Part shown: positions 47,449 to 56,300 of the stretch, one piece after another
How positions within the stretch are numbered: the first letter of the stretch is position 1
Layout: each line of letters begins with the position of its first letter
DNA from: Thiospirillum jenense
Lineage (GTDB): Bacteria; Pseudomonadota; Gammaproteobacteria; Chromatiales; Chromatiaceae
DNA length: 64,000 bases
Direction of reading: 5' to 3'
Assembly (NCBI RefSeq): GCF_014145225.1
Contig: NZ_JABVCQ010000001.1
Coordinates: forward strand, 1-64,000
The notes under the pieces: model-generated
The model's database searches: none
The model's input: only the letters and a program-made list of their open reading frames with translations
Told to the model about the DNA's origin: nothing
Made by a program: the position numbers and the translations under genes

Positions 47449-47580
47449 TTATTTTAGATTGACTATGGTATAGACACAACCGCCGTTGTATTTATGACGG
47501 TCAGCGCCGCTATTTTTACCAGTGAGGTAGTCGTCAATTAAGAAGCGTGACTCATCGGCGAGATGAAATAGGCGCTTGGG
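47449..47580 (-). pseudogene. Unidentified protein C-terminal fragment
   Basis: A 43-codon frame ends at a stop at 47449-47451. It reads PKRLFHLADESRFLIDDY and then LTGKNSGADRHKYNGGC, VYTIVNLK. The composition is that of a real, soluble protein end, not of a shadow frame, but I cannot assign a family. A TAG at 47581-47583 closes the frame upstream and no start codon lies in it, so the rest of the gene has been lost. Confidence 0.4.
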
Positions 47581-47612
47581 CTATTTGATGGCGTGGCTTT
47601 GTCTAAAATAAA

Positions 47613-47748
47613 TTAACGGCGCCGCCGTGCTAATAAACCAACTAATCCGGCGCTAATTAACCAGAGGGTGCCGGGCAATGGAATGCCGTTGTTGCGAGCG
47701 GCTCATCGCACTCATGTAGATAAATCCGGTGCGGGCATCGAATGGCAT
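47613..47748 (-). pseudogene. PEP-CTERM-like surface-protein tail, frameshifted
   Basis: Positions 47613-47702 read NNGIPLPGTLWLISAGLVGL and end LLARRRR-stop: a proline-rich lead, one hydrophobic segment and a basic tail. This is the layout of PEP-CTERM (VPLPAAxWLF-like) sorting signals handled by exosortase. In another frame upstream, MPFDARTGFIYMSAMS is preceded by GGGAG seven bases away, so a frameshift or deletion separates a start from the tail. No exosortase gene is in the window. The call rests on pattern recognition only. Confidence 0.5.
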
Positions 47749-48052
47749 AGTGAAGCTCCCAATTGAATTAATGACGGGGGAATTTTAACAAATCTAGGAG
47801 TGGCACACTTAGAGAGTTAAGCCATTAAATGCTATTTAAAAGAACGTTATTTTAACTCGGCGCGAAAATACGATTTGTTGTGAGCAGTTAGTTTTTTAAC
47901 CTTTAAACCGTTTAACTTCCGAGTGAATAACAACATGAGTTATAATAATAATTTGCCATGAACTGTGCCGATCATTATCAATGATGCCGGTCACGCTTTG
48001 ATTGTGCGTACCGTTTTCCACACCATTATTTCAATTCAACCGTATTATTAAC
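47749..48052. other. Gene-free stretch
   Basis: 304 bases, AT-rich, between the PEP-CTERM-like remnant and cinA. TATAATAATAAT near 47940 could hold a plus-strand -10 box for cinA. No further coding or repeat structure was found. Confidence 0.35.
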
Positions 48053-48604
48053 ATGACCGATTCACCAACACTTCTCACCACCCGCGCCCACACACTCGGG
48101 CAACAATTGATCGCTCGCCACTGGCAATTAGTCACGGCTGAATCCTGCACCGGCGGGTGGATTGCAAAGGTATTAACCGACAGTGCCGGCAGTAGCGCGT
48201 GGTTTGATCGCGGCTTTGTCACCTATAGCAACGCGGCGAAAACTGACATGCTCGGGGTGCCGGCGGCGTTAATTGCCCGCGACGGCGCGGTCAGTCCAGC
48301 AGTGGTGCGGGCGATGGCAATTGGCGCTTTGCACGCCAGCCACGCCCAAATGAGCGTTGCAGTTAGCGGAATTGCCGGCCCCGGCGGCGGGAGTGCCACC
48401 AAACCGGTCGGGATGGTGTGTTTGGCGTGGGGGATGCGGGCGGCGGCGGCGTCTGATGCACCGATTCAGGTGATGACGCGCACGGTGCAGTTGCGTGGTG
48501 ATCGGGCGCAAATTCGCGCGGCCACCGTGCGATTGGCGCTGGCGCGGTTGCTGATCCTATTGAAAAATGAGGATGTGGCAAATGAATCGCCGCTCTGTAG
48601 TTGA
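48053..48604 (+). CDS. pncC: Nicotinamide-nucleotide amidohydrolase (CinA C-terminal domain protein)
   Basis: A 183-residue single-domain PncC that deamidates nicotinamide mononucleotide in pyridine nucleotide recycling. Motifs are TAESCTGGWIAKVLTD with the conserved serine, GFVTYSNAAKTDMLGV, and SGIAGPGGGSATKPVGMV near the C-terminal half. Full size for the free-standing type. I chose the ATG at 48053; a longer frame from 48002 adds 17 unlikely residues. The last 23 bases overlap the start of a broken nucleotidyltransferase gene. It is more GC-rich than the flanking decayed regions. recA is often next to this gene in gammaproteobacteria but is not here. Confidence 0.93.
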   Translation: MTDSPTLLTTRAHTLGQQLIARHWQLVTAESCTGGWIAKVLTDSAGSSAWFDRGFVTYSNAAKTDMLGVPAALIARDGAVSPAVVRAMAIGALHASHAQMSVAVSGIAGPGGGSATKPVGMVCLAWGMRAAAASDAPIQVMTRTVQLRGDRAQIRAATVRLALARLLILLKNEDVANESPLCS

Positions 48605-48762
48605 ATTACTCACCCAAAGTAAACCTGAATTGCAAGCACGTTTTGGCGTGACTCATCTTGCATTATGAAGATTTATTCGGTTGCCCGATTGATTTAGTGA
48701 CAGAACAAGCACTGCAATCTGAATTGCGACCTTATGTAGAACGGGAAAAAGTCAATGTCTAA
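48582..48762 (+). pseudogene. MntA-like minimal nucleotidyltransferase, internally deleted
   Basis: Starting at ATG 48582 the frame reads MNRRSVVELLTQSKPELQA and then RFGVTHLAL before a stop at 48666. In the next frame from about 48664 the text continues YEDLFGCPIDLVTEQALQSE and LRPYVEREKVNV to a stop at 48760-48762. These are the first and last parts of an MNT-domain protein (antitoxin or tRNA-nucleotidylating partner of HepT), with the catalytic GSxAR...D middle of roughly 40 codons missing and a frame change at the joint. Its HepT partner is absent. Confidence 0.7.
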
Positions 48763-48897
48763 AATGCTGACATCGGTTAATTGTGCATCAGTTGCGAAGC
48801 CAATCACGCGCCCGTCAGTCAATTCAATATCAACCATGCAATCAATTGTCCAAACGCGCAGGGCGACGGGTTCGCTATTCACGTTGATGGCATTCAT
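48763..48897 (-). pseudogene. Possible DUF2442-like fragment
   Basis: The minus strand carries MNAINVNSEPVALRVWTID, then VDIELTDGRVIGFATDAQL and TDVSILDI. The strand pattern and DGRVI resemble a DUF2442-type domain, but continuation at its 3' side runs into the MNT remnant and is meaningless. Weak; could be a chance frame. Confidence 0.25.
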
Positions 48898-48954
48898 GGT
48901 ATTATACCAAATACGATCAACCAGCCATACGATTCATGTACACCACGGTATTTA

Positions 48955-49233
48955 ATGATGCACCGTCAAATGACCATTACGCTTGATGAAACTGTGTATG
49001 ACGCATTGCACCGCACCATGAGTGAACAGCAGATGCGTCAGTTCATTAAAGAGTTAATTCGTGCGCATGTTTTCACGAATACGTTAGATACCGGTTATCA
49101 AGCGATGGCTGCTGACAATGAACGTGAAGCAGCAATTGCATTCAGCGTCATGGGAATGCAGCAGGCATTGCGTGGTATGGAAGATGAACCCGACCTGTAC
49201 ACGCTTGCTGATCTCAAGGAGCGGTGGCAATGA
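48955..49233 (+). CDS. Probable antitoxin of a MazEF/PemIK-type pair
   Basis: A 92-residue protein. The N-terminus MTITLDETVYDALHRTMSEQ reads as a ribbon-helix-helix DNA-binding start, QQMRQFIKELIRAHV continues it, and the acidic C-terminus (GMEDEPDLYTLADLKERWQ) would bind the toxin. The stop overlaps the toxin ATG (CAATGA). Three ATGs compete for the start (48955, 48958, 48970). It probably represses its own operon, as related antitoxins do. It is unlike the antitoxin-like genes at 52.8-53.3 kb. Confidence 0.75.
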   Translation: MMHRQMTITLDETVYDALHRTMSEQQMRQFIKELIRAHVFTNTLDTGYQAMAADNEREAAIAFSVMGMQQALRGMEDEPDLYTLADLKERWQ

Positions 49234-49580
49234 AGGAAGCGGGGCAAATCGTATTGGTGTCATTTCCGTATTCCGATCTGTCTAACGCAAAACTGCGTCC
49301 AGTGCTGCTTATTCGACCGGCATCTATTCGATTTAATGATTGGCTCGTCTGCATGGTGTCCTCTCAAATCCACCAAGCGGATAGTCATCTTGATGAAATT
49401 TTATTATCAAGCGACGCTGAATTTGCGGCAACTGGATTGAAAGTCCCGAGTGTGTTGCGTTTATCTCGACTTGCTGTATTGGATGATTCATTGCTCATTG
49501 GATGTTTAGGATCAATTAGCAAGGATCGGTTGTGGCGTATTCGTCAACGACTCGCCGCATGGCTGATGGCAGACAATTGA
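49230..49580 (+). CDS. MazF/PemK-family endoribonuclease toxin
   Basis: A 116-residue toxin of the CcdB/PemK fold. Signature features: GQIVLVSFPYSDLSNAKLRP (G-x-(V/I)-x-x-x-x-F-P-(Y/F)-(S/T)-(D/N)...K-x-RP), VLLIRPASIRFNDWLVCMVSS, and SVLRLSRLAVLDDSLL near the C-terminus. ATG at 49230 overlaps the antitoxin stop by one base; a GTG at 49224 is another option. It cleaves mRNA in the family members studied. It appears intact. The pair sits at the edge of the restriction island, next to decayed genes. Confidence 0.82.
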   Translation: MKEAGQIVLVSFPYSDLSNAKLRPVLLIRPASIRFNDWLVCMVSSQIHQADSHLDEILLSSDAEFAATGLKVPSVLRLSRLAVLDDSLLIGCLGSISKDRLWRIRQRLAAWLMADN

Positions 49581-49589
49581 AGAATACGC

Positions 49590-52500
49590 TTATTTCCCCG
49601 CCCCTTCCACAATCGCAATTTCATCAGGCGTCAATTCGTACAGGGCATACACCAATTGATCTATTTCCCGTTCTAATGCGCTGGTGTCGGCTTTGGGATT
49701 ATTAGATTTGGCAGCGAGGATTTGGTCAACTAATAATTCAATTGATTGTTGTTGCTCGGCAGTTTTAGGTATGACAAAAGGCAATGCTTCAAGCGTTGTT
49801 TTATTAATAGCCATGTAGCCGCCTGCCAAGTGCTTATCTTTAAATTTTATGTTCATGTAATATGATAAATACTTGCTATTAAGCACGGCCAATAAAAATT
49901 TAGGATCAAATCCTCCATAGTCGTGAATAGCATAAACGCCCACGCCCAAGGCTAATGGCGCTTCCCAATAAACAGCCTCAATTACTTTCGTCATTCCCGC
50001 AATTACAATTTTTTCTCGTGTCCAGAACTCCCATTTCGTCGCTGCTATCTTGTTATATCTCTTGATAAATGCTTTTTTATAGGTTTTACCCATGTACCTT
50101 ACGTTATTAAATTTGATTGAATACCGGTCAATAGAACCACTCACAACAAACGGTATACGATCCTCGTCGGGCATATCTCCAATGTAGGGAACTAATTGTT
50201 GCGCTTGAAAACCAGTTGTACCTGATGCAAATTTAATATGATTATCACGAAAGGTTTTAAATTCTTTCATCTTTTTCCTAGCAATTAAACGGTTGTAGCG
50301 CAGGTCTTCTAATTTTTCAATTTCGTATTCAGCAAATGAATTTGAAGTTTTGTTGCCAACAAAAATAATTGGATACACTGCGGCGTTTTCAAATACGTCA
50401 TGCTGAGAAACATCAATCACCGCTTGCAGTCCATGTTGTTTCAAATGGTTGATGACTGCTTCTGAATATATCGAAACGCAAACTTTGTTGGGAATAATCC
50501 AACTAAAAGCGCTTGTCTTGCTGCCAATAATTACCCCCTTTAACAAAAAGAGCGTGTAAATGTCAAACGCACCTTTTACAAGCGGATATTCTTTTCGATA
50601 CGTTTTCCGCAATGATTCGTCTGTTTTTGCATGAGCTACAGCCGATATGTACGGCGGATTCCCAATCACCACATCAAACCCACCTTTAGATTGAAACACC
50701 TCCGAAAAATACAATTCAAAATCAAACGCCGCCTTGCCATTCGTTAATTGGTGAATAATCGCCTCAATCTCCCGCCGATACTGCGCCTTTTTATCACGAT
50801 CTGATTCATCAAAATAGCGCGGTTTTAATTGTTCAAGTTGCCGAAACAACGCCTCGTTAAATAAATCTTTACTCACCCCCAACAGCGAATTGCCCACCAC
50901 AATTTTATAATCCAAATTCGGCAACGGTTTAATCTGCTCCACCTCTTCTTCATCCACCACCAATGACAACCACAACCGCAATTTCGCAATCTCTACTGCG
51001 CCCGGATCAATATCAACCCCGTATAAACAGTGTTGAATTGCATGACGTTTAAATAAATACGCCGAGCGCGGCTGCGCGGTATTAAAATACGGCATTAATG
51101 CTAACCGCACCCGCACTATTTCCATCATCATTCCCACCGGAAATGCGCCTGATCCGACCGCTGGATCACACACGGTCATTGCCGCCAACGCCTCATCAAT
51201 TAACTTCGCCTGACGTTGAATCGCCGCCGGCATTTCCCGCCCGGCGTAATGTGTTTTGACAGATTCATAATTCAGCAATTGCTCACCCGACCGCACCAGC
51301 GTTTCCAAATCTGCTCGCGGCACTGCTGTCAATTCAGGCGTGTTTAATTGCGTCTCTAAATAGTTAATTAAACTTTCCTGACACATGTAATGCACAATTT
51401 CACGCGGCGTATAATACGCGCCCAACCCTTTGCGGCGATTATCTTCAATTAAGTTTTCAAACACCTTGCCCAACATTTCGGGATCAATTGCCACATCCTT
51501 CTCTAATGGCTCCGCTTCATTCACGGTAAAATTGTAGCGATCAAAGACATCAAAAATCCCCGTGCCAATATCGCCCGCCGCCGTGCGTTCATTATTGGTG
51601 AATAATTCATTTGGTAATAAAACGTCCACCTCGCGCCAATGGTAATTGCCCAGCGGTTCAAATAACCCGCCATTCAAAAACGGCAGCCGACAATTGAATT
51701 GCGCACACCACGCGGCATGACCGCGATCCGTCGCCAACGTGTCATACAACAGCGGCTCTAATACGTCATTAAATAAATTGGTGTATTGACCATGCGCACC
51801 ATTGGTTAATTGCCGTAAAAAATCCCGCGCACCACTGCCCCAATTGCCATCTTGTTTAACACCGAGCCAACCTTTCTTTTGCAAAAAATACAAAAACACC
51901 AACTGCCCTAATAACTTTTTAATAAACTCAACGGGATTGATCTGCGCCCGCGTGAATTCCGCCGCCAGCGCCGCATCATTTGCCACCAATTCAGTCAATG
52001 CCGCCTCGCATTGATTAAATAACTGGACGTATTGTTTGAAAAACTCTTTAGTAACGGATTCAACGCTAAACGCCTCTTCAATCTCCGTTAATGTCGGCGT
52101 CCGCCGCACTTCCTGTAATAACCCAATAAACCGCGACTGCGCGGTGTGGCAACTTTCATTTGCCCCGACCAAATAAGAACTGCGCCGCGCTGGCGTTAAT
52201 TGCGTTTTAATACCAACCGTCCCCGCCGCCGTTTCAATGGCGCTGTATTCCATTTTGACGTATGAAAACCGCCATTGCTGTTCACTCGGTGACACGAAAG
52301 CGACCAGCGCCGCATCCTTTTCATTACGCTGTTTAAGATGATCGGCAATAAAATTGCGCAGCGCCGTCCGCGCCCGTTCTAATTGCGCATCATTCGTCAA
52401 ATGAACAATGAGTACGTCTAATTTATCATCATCTGGCGCGGTGTAAGTGCCGAGCCGTTCATAATGATTGACAAACGGCTTAAACGCATCTTTAATATAT

Positions 52501-52637
52501 TTTTTCGGCCAAACCGTCGCCTTGTTTTCATCAAAATTGTCGTTGAGTAAATTGCGCGTGAATTCCAAAAACTTGACGCGATTGAATGCGTGGGAAAATA
52601 GATTAGCAATATAAATGCGGGCTTGTTGTGGGTTCAT
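49590..52637 (-). CDS. Eco57I-type DNA methyltransferase / Type IIG-like restriction-modification protein
   Basis: A 1015-residue protein. The methylase core has YYTPREIVHYM (residues 409-419), SAM motif I CDPAVGSGAF (490-499), and catalytic NPPYIS (660-665) for N6-adenine methylation. The C-terminal 300 residues (after about 700) read like a TaqI-type target-recognition domain (KFASGTTGFQAQQLVPYIG, KYLSYYMNIKF, FVIPKTAEQQ). The N-terminal 400 residues may hold a nuclease or interaction domain; no PD-(D/E)xK motif was certain. It is transcribed on the same strand as the PLD-SNF2 helicase at 53378-56587, 740 bases downstream of it, with two plus-strand small genes between. Together they look like a restriction-type defence module. 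Confidence 0.87.
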   Translation of the reverse strand: MNPQQARIYIANLFSHAFNRVKFLEFTRNLLNDNFDENKATVWPKKYIKDAFKPFVNHYERLGTYTAPDDDKLDVLIVHLTNDAQLERARTALRNFIADHLKQRNEKDAALVAFVSPSEQQWRFSYVKMEYSAIETAAGTVGIKTQLTPARRSSYLVGANESCHTAQSRFIGLLQEVRRTPTLTEIEEAFSVESVTKEFFKQYVQLFNQCEAALTELVANDAALAAEFTRAQINPVEFIKKLLGQLVFLYFLQKKGWLGVKQDGNWGSGARDFLRQLTNGAHGQYTNLFNDVLEPLLYDTLATDRGHAAWCAQFNCRLPFLNGGLFEPLGNYHWREVDVLLPNELFTNNERTAAGDIGTGIFDVFDRYNFTVNEAEPLEKDVAIDPEMLGKVFENLIEDNRRKGLGAYYTPREIVHYMCQESLINYLETQLNTPELTAVPRADLETLVRSGEQLLNYESVKTHYAGREMPAAIQRQAKLIDEALAAMTVCDPAVGSGAFPVGMMMEIVRVRLALMPYFNTAQPRSAYLFKRHAIQHCLYGVDIDPGAVEIAKLRLWLSLVVDEEEVEQIKPLPNLDYKIVVGNSLLGVSKDLFNEALFRQLEQLKPRYFDESDRDKKAQYRREIEAIIHQLTNGKAAFDFELYFSEVFQSKGGFDVVIGNPPYISAVAHAKTDESLRKTYRKEYPLVKGAFDIYTLFLLKGVIIGSKTSAFSWIIPNKVCVSIYSEAVINHLKQHGLQAVIDVSQHDVFENAAVYPIIFVGNKTSNSFAEYEIEKLEDLRYNRLIARKKMKEFKTFRDNHIKFASGTTGFQAQQLVPYIGDMPDEDRIPFVVSGSIDRYSIKFNNVRYMGKTYKKAFIKRYNKIAATKWEFWTREKIVIAGMTKVIEAVYWEAPLALGVGVYAIHDYGGFDPKFLLAVLNSKYLSYYMNIKFKDKHLAGGYMAINKTTLEALPFVIPKTAEQQQSIELLVDQILAAKSNNPKADTSALEREIDQLVYALYELTPDEIAIVEGAGK

Positions 52638-52650
52638 GGTGATTTAGCTC

Positions 52651-52737
52651 TTAATTCTCTCTCCCGGCGGGAGAGGGTTAGGGAGAGATGGCTCTTAATT
52701 CCCTCTCCCAGCGGGAGAGGGTTAGGGAGAGGGAGAA
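52651..52737. repeat. Two tandem copies of a CTCTCCC-GGGAGAG repeat
   Basis: Copy 1 (52651-52688): TTAATTCTCTCTCCCGGCGG, then GAGAGGGTTAGGGAGAG. Copy 2 (52693-52737) is almost identical with CCCAGCGGG. Each forms a CTCTCCC/GGGAGAG hairpin. A third copy lies at 53297-53340. They lie in the promoter region of the methyltransferase and of the plus-strand small genes. Confidence 0.8.
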
Positions 52738-52836
52738 ATTTAGCTCGTTTAATTGCGTCACTTTGAAGGATAATTTGCTGATCGGTTCAGTCACAACCAA
52801 CAACTATTTTAACACCCCTACTTGGAATATTCGCTC

Positions 52837-53109
52837 ATGTCAAACGCAACGACTTTCAACCATATTATTGAAACTGCATCGCAACTCCCCTTAGAACAAC
52901 AGGAAATGTTAATTGAAATCCTACACAAACGCGGGATTGAACAGCGGCGCACCGCAATTGCAACTGCGGCACAGCAATCAATTGCGTTATTTCACGCCGG
53001 CGAATTGCCAGCGCAGTCAGCCGCAGCAGTCATTGCGATGCTAGGTGGCTCTGAACCGCAGCTCGATGATATTCCCAGACGACAATCACTCATCAAACAT
53101 AGCAATTAA
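52837..53109 (+). CDS. Small antitoxin-like protein
   Basis: A 90-residue protein. MSNATTFNHIIETASQLP, LEQQEMLIEILHKRGIEQ and RRTAIATAAQQSIALFHAGE give an all-helical, antitoxin-like pattern with LPLEQQEML as its hallmark. I recall similar small proteins in cyanobacteria and Beggiatoa-type bacteria next to RelE/ParE- or MazF-like toxins. I chose the ATG at 52837; an extension to 52822 adds five residues. No toxin partner follows; the next gene is another antitoxin-like one 11 bases downstream. It lies on the plus strand between two minus-strand restriction genes. Confidence 0.65.
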   Translation: MSNATTFNHIIETASQLPLEQQEMLIEILHKRGIEQRRTAIATAAQQSIALFHAGELPAQSAAAVIAMLGGSEPQLDDIPRRQSLIKHSN

Positions 53110-53120
53110 CGGAGATGGTC

Positions 53121-53327
53121 ATGTCACAAATCGTTTTTGATGCACCGGAATTAAAACAACTGCTGAAACAAGTATTGACAGAAACACTCATTGAACAGCG
53201 AGCGTTATTGCGTGAAGTGTTCATTGATGCACTAGAAGAAGTGGCATTAGCCGAAGCAATCCGTCAAGGTCAAACAACAACACTCATTGATCGTTCTCAA
53301 TTCCCTCTCCCGGCGGGAGAGGGTTAG
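53121..53327 (+). CDS. Antitoxin-like protein with repeat-derived C-terminus
   Basis: A 68-residue protein starting MSQIVFDAPELKQLLKQVL, with GGAG six bases upstream of ATG 53121. It continues EQRALLREVFIDALEEVALA and EAIRQGQTTTLIDRSQ, a common ending of small antitoxins where ...VSREEIF..L normally follows. Here the end is FPLPAGEG-stop, encoded inside the palindromic repeat that begins at 53297, and the TAG at 53325-53327 belongs to the repeat. So the natural C-terminus is replaced. A RelE-type toxin partner is absent. It is probably a degraded or orphan antitoxin. Confidence 0.65.
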   Translation: MSQIVFDAPELKQLLKQVLTETLIEQRALLREVFIDALEEVALAEAIRQGQTTTLIDRSQFPLPAGEG

Positions 53328-53340
53328 GGAGAGGGAGAAA
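53297..53340. repeat. Third CTCTCCC-GGGAGAG repeat, overlapping a gene end
   Basis: TTCTCAATTCCCTCTCCCGG followed by CGGGAGAGGGTTAGGGAG, the same unit as at 52651-52737. The 14 bases GTTTAATTGCGTCA follow both this copy (53349-53362) and copy 2 (52747-52760), so the duplicated unit is longer than the hairpin. Confidence 0.8.
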
Positions 53341-53377
53341 TCTAATGAGTTTAATTGCGTCAAAACAAATAACAATA

Positions 53378-56300
53378 TCACTCACCCCCAATAAGATAAG
53401 ACGACACAATCACTTCAACCGGCGCGCTTGGGCGGTGAACTGTTTTAGCACGATCTATTTGCAACAACTCCGCTGGAATTAAACGACGCAGCACCGCCAA
53501 CACGTTCATTGGCAATAGATTCGCTGGGGATTTCAATTCAGCCGCCACTGTTTTAGCCGTCGCTTTGGGCAATAAACCCGCCTCCACCAAACGCAATACA
53601 TCGTGAATAAACTGCGCATCCGCAGCGGTGAATTGCGGACACCGCCGCACCGTTTTATCTTTTAACCGCTTCACAATGTAATGCTCATGTTGATGATCCC
53701 GCGGCGCCGCGGCGGGTTCAATGTCACTGGTCGTCGCAGTGATAAACGCCGTTTTATTTTGCTCCAATAACGCATAAAACCGCTGCGGAATAGGTTGGCG
53801 CACTTCATTCAGATCAGCAGGTTTTAATAGCGTCGCCGCAGTCACGAAATCCAATTCAACTGGCGCCGCGCCAGCGCCACTGCTCATCAAAAACTTATCC
53901 AATTGCCCCTGCCGAAAATAACTCAATACCGCTGGCATGGTTGACACCGCCGCAATGGGCACTTGTCGCGTCGAGCGCGCTTTATTTGGCAAACGTTTAA
54001 TGCGTTCAAACAACGCGGGTTGTTGATCGCGCACGGCACGAATTTCAGTTAAAAACGGCAATTCAGAATCAGTATCGCCCGCCTCACCCGTGACCGTTTC
54101 TTTAGAATGCCAGCGCGTAAATAAATCATGCGACACGATTTCTTCATCATCAGTTAATAGCCGCGCATCCGCGCCCAGCATTTGAATAAACCCATGAATT
54201 TTCGCCTCCGCCGCCTCGCGCAATTTAATTAAATCATTGCCCTCATCAGTCGGGAAAAAATTATAGGTGTGAATGCGCTCAAATGCACTGCCGACGCGAT
54301 TGACTCGCCCGACGCGCTGAATTAAACGGGTTGGATTCCAGGGAATATCATAATTAACCACGATATTAGCGCGATGCAAATTAACGCCCTCGGCCAAAAT
54401 GTCCGTTGCCACCAAAATGCGGTAATCATCTTTGGGGCGATGATATTTGGCATCAAAATTGGCGATCACCGCTTGGCGGACACACGGCGCGGTTTCACCC
54501 GTCACCAGCAACACCCGTGACTCGACCTGATCGCGGATGTTGGCGGCCAGATAGGCGGCCGTTTCCTGCGATTCGGTGAAAATGATGACTTTAGCGGTGC
54601 GCAGCAACGGCGACTGCTGCAACTCAGCGCGAAAGCATTCCCACTTCGGATCGCGGGTCATTAACTGCCACCCGTCGCGCACACCGTGCAACACCGCCAA
54701 ATCCTGTTCCAAATCCGTCAAAAACGTCGGCATGAAGTCAGCCGCCGCCAATTGTTCCGCCTGATCCGCCTCCAGCAACCGCGCAATGCCGACGTCATCA
54801 TCCTTGTCCAGCAGGTCAAAAATCTTGCCGCTGTGCCGCTTGCTGATAAACACCCGCCCGTTGTGATACTCAGTAATGACACGCTCATACGTCGTGATAA
54901 ACCGCGCCAACGTGGCTCGAAAGGCGGCAAAACTGCTCTCCAGCCGCTTGACCAGCAGAATTTTCATCAGCGCGGCCAAATTGCGTTGACTGTGAATGAC
55001 TTGCGCGTCCGCTTCGCCCCTGCGATACGTCAACTGCATGTAACGGGTGTAGCGAAACCGCTGCGTCAGCGCGTACATCGTGTCATCAAACACCCGCGCC
55101 TCGGTCGCGTTGAACTGGTAAAACAGCGGCGTCGGATCAGCCACGTCGGGAAAACGGATGCCCTGCCGCGCCAAATCCGCGCCGTAATACTTGGCAATTT
55201 CGGTGCGCGTGCGGCGAATCATCACATATTTCAAGACCTTATTGCGGATGTCACGCGCATTGTCCTGCACCGTGCGCACATACTCGGCGCGATCGCGTTG
55301 CCGATCTAAACCGTCAAGCCGCCGCCGCAACTTGGCAAAAAAGGCGTCCAAATTGCGCACATTTGGGATGGTGCTATTGCGGCCGGGCTGGAACAGTTTG
55401 ATTTGGCTCAAAATATCCTGCGGTGAATTATTCAGCGGCGTGGCCGACACCAGCACGACGCGCTTGCCCGCGCAAATCTGCTGCAATTGGGCGTAACTTT
55501 GCGTCGAATCGCTGCGAAAACGGTGCGATTCGTCAATAAAAACCGTCGTGAATTTGCGCAAATCCTGCGTACAGAGCGCCGCTAATTTGCCCACCGATTC
55601 GCAGTGATGACCGCGCACACCAAAGTCGCGGAATACGGTTGGCCACGCATTGGGATTATTGCAATCTAATAAATGCGGCGGGGCAATGATTAAACACGGC
55701 GTATTTAATTGTTGCGCTAATAACGCCGCCATGTACGTTTTACCCAATCCCACCACGTCCGCTAAAAACACGCCGCCGTATTCATCCAAAATCTTGCGCG
55801 CACTCGCCACTGCTTCCGCTTGATATTGCAATTGCTTAAAACCGTCGGGGAAATCAGAACCGACATCATCAATAGTCAAGGTTAATTCGCGCCGGAAATA
55901 GACCGCTAATAATTTCAAATATAATTCATACGGTGTGAAGGGTGCGTAAGGCGAGTGTTTAGTAATCGTTTCAACGTAATCTGCACTGACATCCACCGCC
56001 TGCGCCCATAATTCATTAAACTTATCCAGCGCGAATTGATAATCAGCGCGGTTTTTTAATTCAACATTGAATTCGAGATTGTCCACCAAACCCGCCGCGG
56101 TGAAATTACTCGACCCGGTAATCACCCGCCCGCGATCACGGTCGCCGTCGTGAAATGTCAAAACGTACAATTTGGCGTGCAATTGGTGCGATGGATAAGC
56201 GCGAATCGCCAATTTGCCAGATTGAATCCACGCCACGAATTGCGTGACGCCGTTTTCAATTGCGGCGCTGTCTTCGGCGGCGGTTAATTCATTGAGGATG

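Noticed and set aside
48694-48762. Minus-strand frame over the MNT remnant
   Set aside because: The plus-strand text YEDLFGCPIDLVTEQ is clearly protein-like; the minus-strand reading there is a shadow.
54686-55309. 207-codon open frame antisense to the PLD helicase
   Set aside because: It lies in the GC-rich part of the helicase gene, has no ribosome site and encodes arginine/glutamine-rich text typical of antisense shadows.
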